Below, piece after piece: positions 1 to 10,022 of a DNA stretch of 64,000 nt (position 1 is its first letter; every line of letters starts with the position of its first letter). The stretch is taken from assembly GCA_903865745.1 (NCBI GenBank), contig CAIPKV010000062.1, positions 1-64,000 of the forward strand, read 5' to 3'. The notes beneath the pieces are model-generated. The model saw only the letters and a list, made by a program, of their open reading frames with translations. It ran no database searches and was not told the origin of the DNA. This stretch comes from an uncultured Verrucomicrobia subdivision 3 bacterium (GTDB lineage Bacteria; Verrucomicrobiota; Verrucomicrobiia; Limisphaerales; UBA11358). Made by a program: the position numbers and the translations under genes.

Positions 1-189
1 AAACACGCCGGCAAAACCTTCGCTTTCGTGGTCGGACAAAACACCGTAACCGCCGCCGGGCAGGATGACGACCGCCGTGTCGTTGAAACTTTTTCCGAAC
101 GGCGTGTAAATATCGAGTGTGGGAATGTGCTCCGGCGCGTCGTCGCGGACGAGGTCGGACGGATTGGAATAGAGCGGGATGGTTTTCAC
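1..189 (-). CDS. Alpha/beta hydrolase (acetyl-esterase/BD-FAE-like), partial, truncated by window edge
   Basis: Reverse-strand reading from GTG at 189: MKTIPLYSNPSDLVRDDAPEHIPTLDIYTPFGKSFNDTAVVILPGGGYGVLSDHESEGFAGVF; PGGGYG oxyanion-hole style motif. Confidence 0.75.
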   Translation of the reverse strand, partial: MKTIPLYSNPSDLVRDDAPEHIPTLDIYTPFGKSFNDTAVVILPGGGYGVLSDHESEGFAGVF

Positions 190-193
190 AAAT

Positions 194-1282
194 TTACATG
201 ATGCTGCCCGGCCAGCGGTCGGGCCTCGGCGGACGCTGCTGGTGCGATCCCCCGCGCTGCGTGGACAGACCCGTGACGAGGCCGGGCTGGAAACACACGG
301 ACGGGACTTTGGGTTGTTCGGGCGCGGTAATGAGTTTCAACACCATTTCCACCGCCGCCTTGCCCATGTCATAACGCGGAATGCTCATCGTGGTGAGCGG
401 CGATTCCAGAAAGAGGTCGTAGCCGTCGTCGTTGTAACCGGCCAGGCCGAGGTCGTCCGGGAAATGAAGTCCCAGTTGATGGATGAAGCGTTGAAAATAT
501 AGCGCGTGAAAATCCGATGAACAAAAAATTGCGTCCGGTCGCTTTGATGTCTTCAAACAGTCCAAAATATCCACGCCGCAACGCCGGGTGTCGGCGGGCA
601 GCAACCGGGTTGGCAGCTTGTGTTCCGCCATGACCTTCGAGTAGCCGGCGATCCGGTCCGCATGGCTGTAATGCTCGCCGCTTTCCGTCGAGCTGAACGC
701 GATGCGTCGGTAGCCTTGCTCCAGCAGATGCTCCGTCATGATGCGCGCGCCGGCAAAGTCATCCACATAAACCGCATTACTCTTACGCTTTTCATTGAGA
801 TACACCACGGGCAATCCGCTCGCGGTCACCACTCTTTCCAATTCAGGCGTCAGCAGCGAAACGTGATTGATGATGAGTCCGTCCAGATGCGATTCACGGA
901 ACACCTGCGGAATCGGATTGGTGTCCGCAGTGGGCCGGGATGGCAACCGCACCATCGTCACCTGATAACCCTGTGCGGCGGCGGTGTCATAAACCCCGGC
1001 ACGAAACTCAGGGCGATCCTGTTCCACGGCCTGCGACACATTGGCGGTGAAGTAACCCAAATTGTAAAACCGGCGCATCCGCATCGCGCGGGCGCTGCTG
1101 TCCGTCCGGTAACCCAGCTTCGCGGCGGCGGCGAGAATCTTCTTCTGCAACTTCTCCGATGCGCCAATCTTGCCCGTCCGTCCGCCCAGCACCGCGCTCA
1201 CCACGGCCTGGGAAACACCCGCCGCCGTGGCGACATCATCTTGCGTGGCCGAAGGTTTGCGAATTTTAATTGTGCGTTTCAT
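194..1282 (-). CDS. LacI-family transcriptional regulator
   Basis: N-terminal HTH (TQDDVATAAGVSQAVVSAVLGG) plus periplasmic-binding-like sensor domain; internal ATG at 1282 preferred over ORF start 1426. Confidence 0.9.
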   Translation of the reverse strand: MKRTIKIRKPSATQDDVATAAGVSQAVVSAVLGGRTGKIGASEKLQKKILAAAAKLGYRTDSSARAMRMRRFYNLGYFTANVSQAVEQDRPEFRAGVYDTAAAQGYQVTMVRLPSRPTADTNPIPQVFRESHLDGLIINHVSLLTPELERVVTASGLPVVYLNEKRKSNAVYVDDFAGARIMTEHLLEQGYRRIAFSSTESGEHYSHADRIAGYSKVMAEHKLPTRLLPADTRRCGVDILDCLKTSKRPDAIFCSSDFHALYFQRFIHQLGLHFPDDLGLAGYNDDGYDLFLESPLTTMSIPRYDMGKAAVEMVLKLITAPEQPKVPSVCFQPGLVTGLSTQRGGSHQQRPPRPDRWPGSIM

Positions 1283-1390
1283 GATAGTAAGTTCATGATG
1301 GCAGCAAAGCCCGCAACCGTCACCCGCAAAGCAAAAACCCGCGCCGGACAAGCTTTCAGATTTTGTTTGCGGTTCATTTGCCGATGATTC

Positions 1391-1406
1391 TATTATGCGT
1401 ATAATA
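1391..1406. promoter_or_regulatory. Candidate LacI-family operator, palindrome TATTATGCGTATAATA
   Basis: 16-bp palindrome with central CG and one mismatched pair, between divergent LacI and GH94 genes. Confidence 0.6.
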
Positions 1407-1437
1407 ATCATGTCAACACCAAACAAAAACCAAGCTC

Positions 1438-3840
1438 ATGCGCTACGGATATTTTGACGGCCCGAACCGGGAATATGTGATTGAGCAGCCGGACACGCCC
1501 CGCGCGTGGTCGAACTATCTCGGCTCACGCAAATACGGCGGCATCATCACCGCCGGCGCAGGCGGTTACAGCTTCACCCGCTCGCCTGCCGAAGGCCGCA
1601 TCCTGCGTCACCGCTACAACAGCGTCCCGATGGATTTGCCAGGGCGGCAGTTTTATATCCGTGATGCGGCCAGCGGCGATTTCTGGACCGCAGCGTGGCA
1701 GGCTACGCAGAAGCCACTCGATCACTACCAAACCGAAACCCGCTTTGGTCCGGGCTATGCGCTGATCACGAGCAATTATTCGGGCATCCGCTCTGAATCC
1801 CTTTATTTTATTCCGCTGGATGCCGAGCACGAAATCTGGCGGCTGCGCGTGACAAACACCGGCGGCACAGCCCGCACGCTCGATGTGTTTTCGTTCTGTG
1901 AATTTACGACCGAATGGAATCTCGTCAACGACACGCTCAATCTCCAATACACGCAATACATTGGCGAGGCACGCTGGCAGGACGGTTTCATCGCTGCGTC
2001 TTCCTGCGGACGGTTGCCGGAGGATTCAGCCAATTTTGCCAACCGCGACCAGTCGCGTCACTGGTGGATGACACAGCGCGGCGGCAAAATCGTCGGACAC
2101 GATTGCGACCGCGAGGCGTTCCTCGGCGCTTACGGCGGATTTCATAATCCGGCGGCGGTGGTCAAGGGCGCATGCGCGAATAGCCTCGGATTTTCCGACA
2201 ACACCTGCGGCGCAATCCAGAGCCGGCTCACGCTCCCACCCGGCGCTTCATCCGAAGTGTTGGTGCTGCTGGGCATTGGTCGCGCAGAAACGGTCGGCAA
2301 AAATGTCGCCAGACTTTACGCCGATGCTTTGCGGGTGGACGCCGAACTCGCCGCGCTAAAAGCCCACTGGCACGGATTGCTGGAAACCATCACCGTCCGC
2401 ACGCCCGACGCGGAATTCGACCACATGGTCAACACCTGGGGCGCTTACAACGCGCTGATGACTTTCGAGTGGTCGCGCTCCTGCTCGCTCGTCTATACCG
2501 GCGACCAGCGCGACGGTTACGGTTTCCGCGACACGGTGCAGGATTGCCTCGGCGTCACCGCAATGCTGCCGCAGGATGTTCGCGAGCGACTCTTGCTCAT
2601 GCTTTCGGCGCAGGATTCCACCGGCGGCGCGCAACCGGAAGTCCGCCCGTGGTCGCACCAGCCCGGCAAGATGCCGCCGACGCCGGCTTCGCATTATCGC
2701 TCCGATGATTGCCTCTGGTTTTTTAACGCGATTCCAGCCTATGTCGCGGAGACGGGCGACAGTGCATTTTACCAAATGACCGTTCCATTTGCCGACAAAG
2801 GGGAAGCAACGGTGTTGGGTCATTTGCGGCGGGCAATTGAATTTAATCTGGAACGCTGCGGCGCAAAGGGCTTGCCCTGCGGCTTGCTTGCCGATTGGAA
2901 CGATTGCCTCAAGCTCGGCTACAAAGGCGAGTCCGTGTTCGTCACATTTCAACTCCGCCTTGCGCTCAAGACCTACGCGGAAATCTGCGCATCGCTAGAT
3001 CTGGCCAAGGAAAAGGCGTGGGCGGAAACCGAACTCGCCGCACTCGACAAGAAGATCGCAGCCGTCTGCTGGGACGGCGAGTGGTTCATCTGGGCGATTG
3101 CCGAGGATGGCACAGTTTTCGGCACGAAGAATTATCCCGAAGGCCAGGTTTACTTGAACACGCAGGCATGGGCGATTCTCTCCGGCGCGGCTTCCAAGGA
3201 GCAATCCGCCCGTGCTCTCGCCGCAGTGCGGGAACGACTCGCCTCGGAATGGGGCGTCGCGATGTGCGCGCCGCCGTTTGCAAAGACACCGGTGAAAGTC
3301 ATGCGCGCCGTGCTCTTCAATCCGGGCAACAAGGAAAACGGCGGCATCTTCTCGCACACGCAGAGCTGGGCCGTGCTGGCCGAAGTGCTGGCGGGCGACG
3401 GCGACACCGCGTGGCGCTATTTTCGTTCATTCTTGCCCGCCGCGCAAAACGACCGCGCCGACATCCGCGAGGTCGAGCCTTATGTTCATTGCCAGAGCAC
3501 GCACTCGCAGTTCTCGGAAAAATTCGGGCGTTCACGCGTGCCGTGGCTTTCCGGCACGGCGTCATGGGCGCATTTCACCGCCACGAATTATCTTCTTGGC
3601 ATCCGACCAGAAGTCGGCGGCTTGCGCATAGATCCGTGCATCCCGAAAGACTGGCCGGATTTCACCGCCACCCGCAAATTTCGCGGCTTGACGCTGCACA
3701 TCGAAGTGAAAAATTCGGCTGCGAAAAATCGAGGCGTCACCCGATTGGAAGTGGATGGTAAAATGATTGCCGGGAATTTCATCCCGGCAGCGCAGCTCCG
3801 CGATGGGACAAAGATTGTGGCGCAAATCGGAATTCCATAA
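1438..3840 (+). CDS. GH94-family glycoside phosphorylase (cellobiose/chitobiose phosphorylase-like)
   Basis: 800 aa; MRYGYFDGPNREYVI, GYGFRDTVQDCLG, LLADWNDCL motifs typical of GH94. Confidence 0.9.
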   Translation: MRYGYFDGPNREYVIEQPDTPRAWSNYLGSRKYGGIITAGAGGYSFTRSPAEGRILRHRYNSVPMDLPGRQFYIRDAASGDFWTAAWQATQKPLDHYQTETRFGPGYALITSNYSGIRSESLYFIPLDAEHEIWRLRVTNTGGTARTLDVFSFCEFTTEWNLVNDTLNLQYTQYIGEARWQDGFIAASSCGRLPEDSANFANRDQSRHWWMTQRGGKIVGHDCDREAFLGAYGGFHNPAAVVKGACANSLGFSDNTCGAIQSRLTLPPGASSEVLVLLGIGRAETVGKNVARLYADALRVDAELAALKAHWHGLLETITVRTPDAEFDHMVNTWGAYNALMTFEWSRSCSLVYTGDQRDGYGFRDTVQDCLGVTAMLPQDVRERLLLMLSAQDSTGGAQPEVRPWSHQPGKMPPTPASHYRSDDCLWFFNAIPAYVAETGDSAFYQMTVPFADKGEATVLGHLRRAIEFNLERCGAKGLPCGLLADWNDCLKLGYKGESVFVTFQLRLALKTYAEICASLDLAKEKAWAETELAALDKKIAAVCWDGEWFIWAIAEDGTVFGTKNYPEGQVYLNTQAWAILSGAASKEQSARALAAVRERLASEWGVAMCAPPFAKTPVKVMRAVLFNPGNKENGGIFSHTQSWAVLAEVLAGDGDTAWRYFRSFLPAAQNDRADIREVEPYVHCQSTHSQFSEKFGRSRVPWLSGTASWAHFTATNYLLGIRPEVGGLRIDPCIPKDWPDFTATRKFRGLTLHIEVKNSAAKNRGVTRLEVDGKMIAGNFIPAAQLRDGTKIVAQIGIP

Positions 3841-4359
3841 GCATCGTGATTTATGAAGAAAGCAGTTTCATCCAGTGGTGTTAAAATATCCCCAAGCCCG
3901 GTCGTTGGCTGCCAGATGAATTGGGAGGTGGGCTGGACAAAGAACGGCGGTGTGAATTTGAGCGGGGTCGGTGGGGGCGTGAATTCGCCCGAAACCTTTT
4001 ACGACTACCTTCGCCCGCAGACGATTGCGCGCACGTTATGAAACTGAGCCAGACCCGAAAATGGTCCCTCTGAGGTGTGGAGAATTTTTAAATCGAATTG
4101 TGACAGTGAATCATCATTGGCCAATAACTTCTATCGTTTAACGACTCAGCGAGACGACGAACTGGAACTCAATATTTTCCGACCGTCATTCTCACCGGAA
4201 ATAAATTTGAGTTGTTTAACACCCTTAAAAAACAGGGGTTTTTGCGTCATCAATCAGCTTAAAACACCATTCTAATTCTCACTTTTATTCTCACTTTGTC
4301 TTTTAAAAAAACCAAAGCCCCTGTTTTTACCTTGTTTTAATGGAGTTTGTGAAGATTGG

Positions 4360-4430
4360 AGCGGGTGAAGGGAATCGAACCCTCGTCTCAGCCTTGGGAA
4401 GGCCACATTCTACCATTGAACCACACCCGC
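4360..4430 (-). tRNA. tRNA-Gly(CCC)
   Basis: Cloverleaf read by eye: acceptor GCGGGTG/CACCCGC, anticodon loop TTCCCAA, T-arm GAGGG TTCGATT CCCTT, discriminator U. Confidence 0.92.
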
Positions 4431-4490
4431 CTACACTGATGAGGAATATTTTTACCAAACCATTGCGCACGCCGCAACTGCTTTGCCGGA

Positions 4491-7304
4491 TTAAACCGCA
4501 GGCGCCAATTTGCTCACGGCTTCCTTGAGTCCGGCGGCGATGGTTTCCAACCGCTTCGGCGCAGTTATTTTGCCACCCCCAATATCACTCACATAAAAAC
4601 TGTCAATCGCCGCCCCGCGCTCGGTTACAATCCGCGCCGCAGCGATGTCCAGATGAAGTTCGGTGAACGTCTGCGAAATGGTGTAAAGCAATCCCAGCCG
4701 GTCTTCGGTCTCGATTTCAACCAGCGTGCGCTCGTCCGAAGCGTCGTTGTCGAACCGGACCTCCGTCTGCATCCGCTCGCCGAAATAAGCCGAATAGCTG
4801 GAACGCGCCGCGGTCTGCTGGGCGATGAGCGTATGGAAATCGATGGCCTCGCCGGTCAGCACCTTCTCCAGCAGGTCGGAAAATTTTTCGCGCTGATCCC
4901 GTTCGGCCAGGTTGCCGGTCCCGGCGTCGTTGACAAAAAATGTGTCGAGCGCGATGCCGTCGGCGCGCGTGAAGATTTGCGCGCCCAAAATGTTCAGGCC
5001 GGCCGCGCTCAAGGAGCCGGCGATTTTGCCGAAGAGTCCCGCGCGATCCCACGTGCAAACTTTTACGAGGCTGTAGCCACGGTCGCGTTCATCAATCCAG
5101 GCGGCCACCGGCGCCAGCGCCCGCGAACCTTCCAAAATCAGCCGGTGCATGAAGCGGTGGGTTAGCTCCAAGTCGTCCTGAATCTGCGCAGGAGTGTAGA
5201 TTTCAAAATATCGCTGCGGCAACTGGCTGAAATGCGCGTCCAATTCCTCATCAGTGATCCGACGTGGCGCGAGTTCACGCACGAAGTCGCGCACTTCCGC
5301 GCGCGCTTGCTCGGAAGCGCGGCGGAATTCCGTGCCGCCCGTTAGCAAGGCCATGACGCGGGAATGTATCTGCCACAACAGCGAATCTTTGAAGCCGCTC
5401 CACAGCTTGTCGCTCGTACCCTGCGAATCGGCGAACGTCAGCAGGAGCAGCAGGTTTAACTTCTCCGGCGTGCCAACCTGGCGCGCGACATTGCGGATGA
5501 CCGACGGATCGTCCAAGTCGCGCCGCTGCGAGACGGTGGCCAGCAACAAATGGTTTTCGACGAGGAATTCCACCGTCTCCGCCGCCGCCGCATCGAGCTG
5601 CAAGCGTTTGGCGGCGCGCATGGCGAGCGTGGCCCCGGCCGACGCATGCTGGCCTTTCTCGTGCGGGGCCGCCTTGCCGACATCGTGCAGCAGCAGCGCG
5701 AGGTACAGTACGCCGGGGCGCTCAAGTCCCTGAAAGATCGGCTCGTAGAATTTGTACGGCGGTTCCTGCGCCTCCCAGATTTTGTCGAGCTGTTCAAGAC
5801 AGACCAGCGTGTGTTCGTCCGCCGCGTATTGATGGTAAAACTCGTGCTGCACCAGGCAGGTCAGCTTGCCAAACTCAGGAATATATTTGCCGAGAAAATT
5901 CACCTCGTGCATGGTGCGCAACACGTGCGCCACCTCGCCGCGCCGTTCGAGGATCGTCAAAAAAGTCTCGCGCACATGTTCGTCGTTGAGGAACTCGCGG
6001 TTCACCAGTGAAAGCTGGTTGCGAATCAATTGCGCGAGGTCGGGATGCAAAGTCAGATGCCGTTGTTGCGCGTGCAGAAAAACCCGCATCAGCCGGCGGG
6101 GTGAATCGCGAAAGATCCGGTTGTTCGCCGCGCGGACCTCGCCATTTAAAAACAGAAAGCCATCCACCGCTTCGGGCATCTTGCGCGGCGCAGCCCCGGG
6201 CAGCATGCGCCGCAAGCGAGTGAGCCGGCTGGTTTGCTGCGGCGAAAGCAAGGCCATGCGCTGCTCCAGCGTCCGGGTGATGAGATAGATATTTCTCATG
6301 TGGACGTAGAGGTCGCGCATGAACTTTTCAATACGCTTGCTGGGCGAACGGTCAGCGTAGCCGAGATTCGTGGCGACGGCCGGCTGTAAATTTTTCCCCA
6401 ACACATCCTGCGGCCGGTTGGTGTTGTAATGCAGCTCCGTCCGGACGCGCAGCAGAAACTCGTAGGCGGCTTCCAGCTGCTTGCGCTCGGCCTCGCTGAC
6501 AAATTCCTGCGACTGCAAATCCCGCAGCGACCGCGTGCGATATTTGAAAAAGGACATCCACAGCAAATTCTGGAAATCGCGCAGGCCGCCGCAGCCGTTT
6601 TTTACATTCGGCTCCTGCATGCAGGCGGAGTTACCGTACTTCGCCCGCCGCGTGGCCTGGTCCTCGAGCCGCGCGGCTATGTATTTATCCTCGTAGCCGA
6701 GGACGCATTTCTGAACAACAGCCTTTTGAAATTTAGTGAAGAGGGCCGCATTGCCGGCAATCAGCCGTGACTCGATGAGCGAGGTCTTGGACTGCATGTC
6801 AGCGTTGGCCACATTCACACAATCTGCGAGGTCGCGTACGGAGTAGCCGATTTTCAGCCCGATATCCCAGAGCGGATAAAGAATCCCGTCAATCAGCTTG
6901 GCGAGATAGGGGAGCGGCTTGGTCCCGGCGACCTGTCCCTCGTGCAGGAACATGAAATCAATGTCGCTGTGCGGGTTCAATTCCGCGCGCCCGAAACCGC
7001 CGATGGCCACCAGCGCGATGGGCGGAAATTCCTTCTGGGCCTGCGCGGATAGATTTTTTTGGGCGGTCTCCCAGAGATGCCGCAACAGGGCATCGAGGAT
7101 GGCCGCGCGCGCCTGGGCGTTTTCCTGCCCGTCCGCGCCGGCCCGGTGCAGCAGTTTGAGCCGGTGGGATTCAACCTTGAGAAAATTCTTGTAGCGCGCG
7201 AGTTTTTCCGCCGGAGTAGCGTTCGGTGAAAAGGACAACCGCGCTTCAGCGGCAGCCTCGATTTTTTTTAACAGGTCCTGCACGTGCGCATAAATTGCTG
7301 GCAA
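4491..7304 (-). CDS. glnD: [Protein-PII] uridylyltransferase / uridylyl-removing enzyme
   Basis: 937 aa; nucleotidyltransferase GGFGRAELNPHSDIDFMFLH, HD domain LLHDVGKAAPHEKGQH, two C-terminal ACT domains. Confidence 0.95.
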   Translation of the reverse strand: MPAIYAHVQDLLKKIEAAAEARLSFSPNATPAEKLARYKNFLKVESHRLKLLHRAGADGQENAQARAAILDALLRHLWETAQKNLSAQAQKEFPPIALVAIGGFGRAELNPHSDIDFMFLHEGQVAGTKPLPYLAKLIDGILYPLWDIGLKIGYSVRDLADCVNVANADMQSKTSLIESRLIAGNAALFTKFQKAVVQKCVLGYEDKYIAARLEDQATRRAKYGNSACMQEPNVKNGCGGLRDFQNLLWMSFFKYRTRSLRDLQSQEFVSEAERKQLEAAYEFLLRVRTELHYNTNRPQDVLGKNLQPAVATNLGYADRSPSKRIEKFMRDLYVHMRNIYLITRTLEQRMALLSPQQTSRLTRLRRMLPGAAPRKMPEAVDGFLFLNGEVRAANNRIFRDSPRRLMRVFLHAQQRHLTLHPDLAQLIRNQLSLVNREFLNDEHVRETFLTILERRGEVAHVLRTMHEVNFLGKYIPEFGKLTCLVQHEFYHQYAADEHTLVCLEQLDKIWEAQEPPYKFYEPIFQGLERPGVLYLALLLHDVGKAAPHEKGQHASAGATLAMRAAKRLQLDAAAAETVEFLVENHLLLATVSQRRDLDDPSVIRNVARQVGTPEKLNLLLLLTFADSQGTSDKLWSGFKDSLLWQIHSRVMALLTGGTEFRRASEQARAEVRDFVRELAPRRITDEELDAHFSQLPQRYFEIYTPAQIQDDLELTHRFMHRLILEGSRALAPVAAWIDERDRGYSLVKVCTWDRAGLFGKIAGSLSAAGLNILGAQIFTRADGIALDTFFVNDAGTGNLAERDQREKFSDLLEKVLTGEAIDFHTLIAQQTAARSSYSAYFGERMQTEVRFDNDASDERTLVEIETEDRLGLLYTISQTFTELHLDIAAARIVTERGAAIDSFYVSDIGGGKITAPKRLETIAAGLKEAVSKLAPAV

Positions 7305-7358
7305 ATCGCCGGCAAGGCAAGCGTTGCCTCAATGACTTTCATCATTCTGCAGACGGAC

Positions 7359-8663
7359 TCACTCGCAACACGGTGCCAGCACCGCATCCGCCATTCCGTG
7401 TACGATTTTTTTGTCGGCCGGTACAATTGTCGCTAGCACGCCCCCGAGCGCCGGTCGCGCGGCGTCACCCTCGCCGGAAACAAAATAGTACGGACATAGC
7501 CGCGCCCGGCCTTTCATCGGCACCACTTCATTCTTCGCAAAATCAAACCAACTTGCGTTCACCTGCGACGGCTTGTGAAACCGTTGCAACACACTCGGAG
7601 ATTGTTCAAAGTCGCGCAAAGCTGCGTCCACCGCCGCGCTCCAGTCCGCCTGCGACAAATCGCTGCCGAGATAAACCCCGCGCGCGCCCCACGCATTTTC
7701 TGAGAAGCCGGACACCTTTAAAATCAGGTCGCGCTCTTTCTGCGATAACGTCTTCAACTGCGCCCAGTCCGTGAGATTTAGTTCAGGAATCGCCGCGTGC
7801 GGCGGCATCGGTGTCGGGTCGACGAGCCACGTGTAAGGAATAACTTTCTTCAGGCGCGCGAGGAAGCCTTCACCTAATTCCTGGCGCCAGAAGTTTTGGA
7901 GGTTGCGGTTCCATAGCAGCGCGAACAGCATTTTTTCCTCGAACAGCGGCTTTGGCGGTGGCGTGAGGCGAATCTTCTTTTCGGCGGCTAGCGCGAAAAT
8001 CTGTTTGGCATTTGCCACGTTCGGCAAATCAAACAGCTCGAAGAAACGATACACCGCGTCGCCATCGGTAAAATTGTTGAATTGCGAATCGCGAACCACA
8101 AAGCGCTCGCCAAGCTGCGCGGAAAGCCATGCCATTTCTGGCCGATACGTTTTCGCCTCTTCCGACACAACGATATTAACCTGCTTTGCATCGCCAAAGA
8201 TGGATTCGAATCCGCGCAGCATCCCATCGTTGCCACCCAGAACCTGCGCTTCGGTTTTGGAGTAAGTCTGATTCAACCATCCCGTCAGCCCAATACCGCC
8301 GGGCACCGAATCCAGCTCCGTAATACTAAAACCATTCTCGGTCAGCAGAATGTCAGGACGGATTACGCGTGGCACTTCATTCTTAAAAGCGGCTGAGCGC
8401 TGAAGCTCAATCAACTCGCGCGGCTTGCCTAAGTCCAACCAGCGCGCGACCCATTCTGGCTGTTTGCCTTCGACGCTCTTGCGATAAAGCAGATTGGTCG
8501 CGCGATAAAATTGCAGCAGCACGCGCCCGAGCGACTCAATTTCCTGCGCCAGATCTTCGCCGAGCGGAAAGGGCGTCGGCGAAATCTTCCATTCCAATCC
8601 GGCGAAGAGTCCGCCAGCGGGAATGGCATCGCGGATGAACTTGGCTTGTTCGGCGGCGTTCAC
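7359..8663 (-). CDS. Conserved hypothetical, possibly circularly permuted ATP-grasp fold
   Basis: 434-aa ORF; RPDILLTENGFSITELDSVPGGIGLT segment resembles ATP-grasp-type proteins (weak). Confidence 0.65.
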   Translation of the reverse strand: MNAAEQAKFIRDAIPAGGLFAGLEWKISPTPFPLGEDLAQEIESLGRVLLQFYRATNLLYRKSVEGKQPEWVARWLDLGKPRELIELQRSAAFKNEVPRVIRPDILLTENGFSITELDSVPGGIGLTGWLNQTYSKTEAQVLGGNDGMLRGFESIFGDAKQVNIVVSEEAKTYRPEMAWLSAQLGERFVVRDSQFNNFTDGDAVYRFFELFDLPNVANAKQIFALAAEKKIRLTPPPKPLFEEKMLFALLWNRNLQNFWRQELGEGFLARLKKVIPYTWLVDPTPMPPHAAIPELNLTDWAQLKTLSQKERDLILKVSGFSENAWGARGVYLGSDLSQADWSAAVDAALRDFEQSPSVLQRFHKPSQVNASWFDFAKNEVVPMKGRARLCPYYFVSGEGDAARPALGGVLATIVPADKKIVHGMADAVLAPCCE

Positions 8664-8666
8664 AAA

Positions 8667-9947
8667 TCAGGCGCGGATTTGTCCGGTGCCGATGCCGAGC
8701 CATTTGTAGCTGGTCAATTCATCCAAGCCCATCGGGCCACGCGCGCCAATCTTGTCGGTGCTGATGCCAATCTCCGCGCCCATGCCGAACTCACCGCCGT
8801 CAGTGAAGCGCGTGCTGGCGTTCCAATACACCGCCGCCGAATCCACCTCGGCGAGGAACTGCTGCGCGTGCGTCTCATTCTTCGTGACGATGCTGTCCGA
8901 GTGCGCCGAGCCGTAAAAATTAATATGGTCGATCGCCGCGCGCACGCCCTCCACCACGCGCACATTCAGGATGTAATCGTTATACTCCGTGAAATAATCC
9001 TGCTCGGTAGCCGACTTAAGCCGCAGTTGAGGGTTGAGCGTTGAAAGTTGAGAGAAAGCAACCGCGTCGCAGCGTAGCTCGACTTTTTTATCAGCGAGTC
9101 GCTGCGCCATCGGCGGCAGAAACTTTTCCGCCACCGCCTGGTCCACGAGCAACGTCTCCGCCGCGTTGCAGACGCCGGGGCGCTGCACCTTGGCGTTCAG
9201 CACAATCTCCTCGGCCATCTTCAAATCCGCGTCGGCATCCACGAAGACGTGGCAGACGCCCTTGTAATGTTTGATGACCGGCACCTTCGAGCAGTCGGCC
9301 ACGGCGCGGATGAGGCTCTCGCCACCGCGCGGCATGCAGAGGTCAACGTATTGCGTGAGCGACAGCAAAATCGGTATCGCCTCGCGGTCGGGCGTGGGCA
9401 CCACCTGAATCGCGTGTTCGGGAAAGCCCTGGCAGGCGGCCTTGCCGGCGTCAATCATCACCCGGGCAATAATCTGATTGGAGTTCAACGCCTCCTTGCC
9501 GCCGCGCAGAATCGTCGCGTTGCCAGATTTGAAACACAGGCTCGCGGCATCCGCCGTCACATTCGGGCGCGATTCGTAAATGATGACCACCACGCCAATC
9601 GGCGTGGAAATCTTTTGCAGCTTGAGGCCGTTCGGGCGAAGGCGCTCGTCGAGAATCCGTCCCACCGGATCCGGCAGCGCCGCGACTTCGCGCAAACCTT
9701 TCGCCATGCCGGAAATTCTTTTGTCATCCAGCTTGAGCCGGTCGAGCATCGCGGACGAGAGGCCGTGGCTCGCGCCAAATTCCATGTCCAGCGCGTTGGC
9801 GGACTTGATGGCGTCGGCGTTTTGCTCCAACGCGGTGGCCATCGCGAGCAGGCAGGCGTTTTTCTCCGCCGTCGTGAGCTTCGCGAGTTCGCGCGACGCG
9901 GCCTTGGCCTGCTTGGCCAACCGCGTCATCTGTTCCGTCAAATTCAT
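8667..9947 (-). CDS. proA: Glutamate-5-semialdehyde dehydrogenase
   Basis: VDLCMPRGGESLIRAVADCSKVPVIKHYKGVCHVFVD and NASTRFTDGGEFGMGAEIGISTDKIGARGPMGLDELTSYKW; internal start MNLTEQM preferred. Confidence 0.95.
   Translation of the reverse strand: MNLTEQMTRLAKQAKAASRELAKLTTAEKNACLLAMATALEQNADAIKSANALDMEFGASHGLSSAMLDRLKLDDKRISGMAKGLREVAALPDPVGRILDERLRPNGLKLQKISTPIGVVVIIYESRPNVTADAASLCFKSGNATILRGGKEALNSNQIIARVMIDAGKAACQGFPEHAIQVVPTPDREAIPILLSLTQYVDLCMPRGGESLIRAVADCSKVPVIKHYKGVCHVFVDADADLKMAEEIVLNAKVQRPGVCNAAETLLVDQAVAEKFLPPMAQRLADKKVELRCDAVAFSQLSTLNPQLRLKSATEQDYFTEYNDYILNVRVVEGVRAAIDHINFYGSAHSDSIVTKNETHAQQFLAEVDSAAVYWNASTRFTDGGEFGMGAEIGISTDKIGARGPMGLDELTSYKWLGIGTGQIRA
9026..9053. repeat. 4 x 7-bp tandem micro-array (GTTGAgg) inside proA
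   Basis: gttgagg gttgagc gttgaaa gttgaga. Confidence 0.85.
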
Positions 9948-10022
9948 GGACGTCAAATTAACTGAATTACCCTGGAAGTCAAAAATCGGCATCGCCGCGC
10001 GCAACCACCCGCCGCACCCACG

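Noticed and set aside
620-1387. 255-aa ORF antisense to the LacI gene
   Set aside because: Shadow ORF, no domain; LacI coding evidence is strong.
3853-4275. Small ORFs between GH94 and tRNA-Gly
   Set aside because: Short, no recognisable domain or start context; treated as noncoding.
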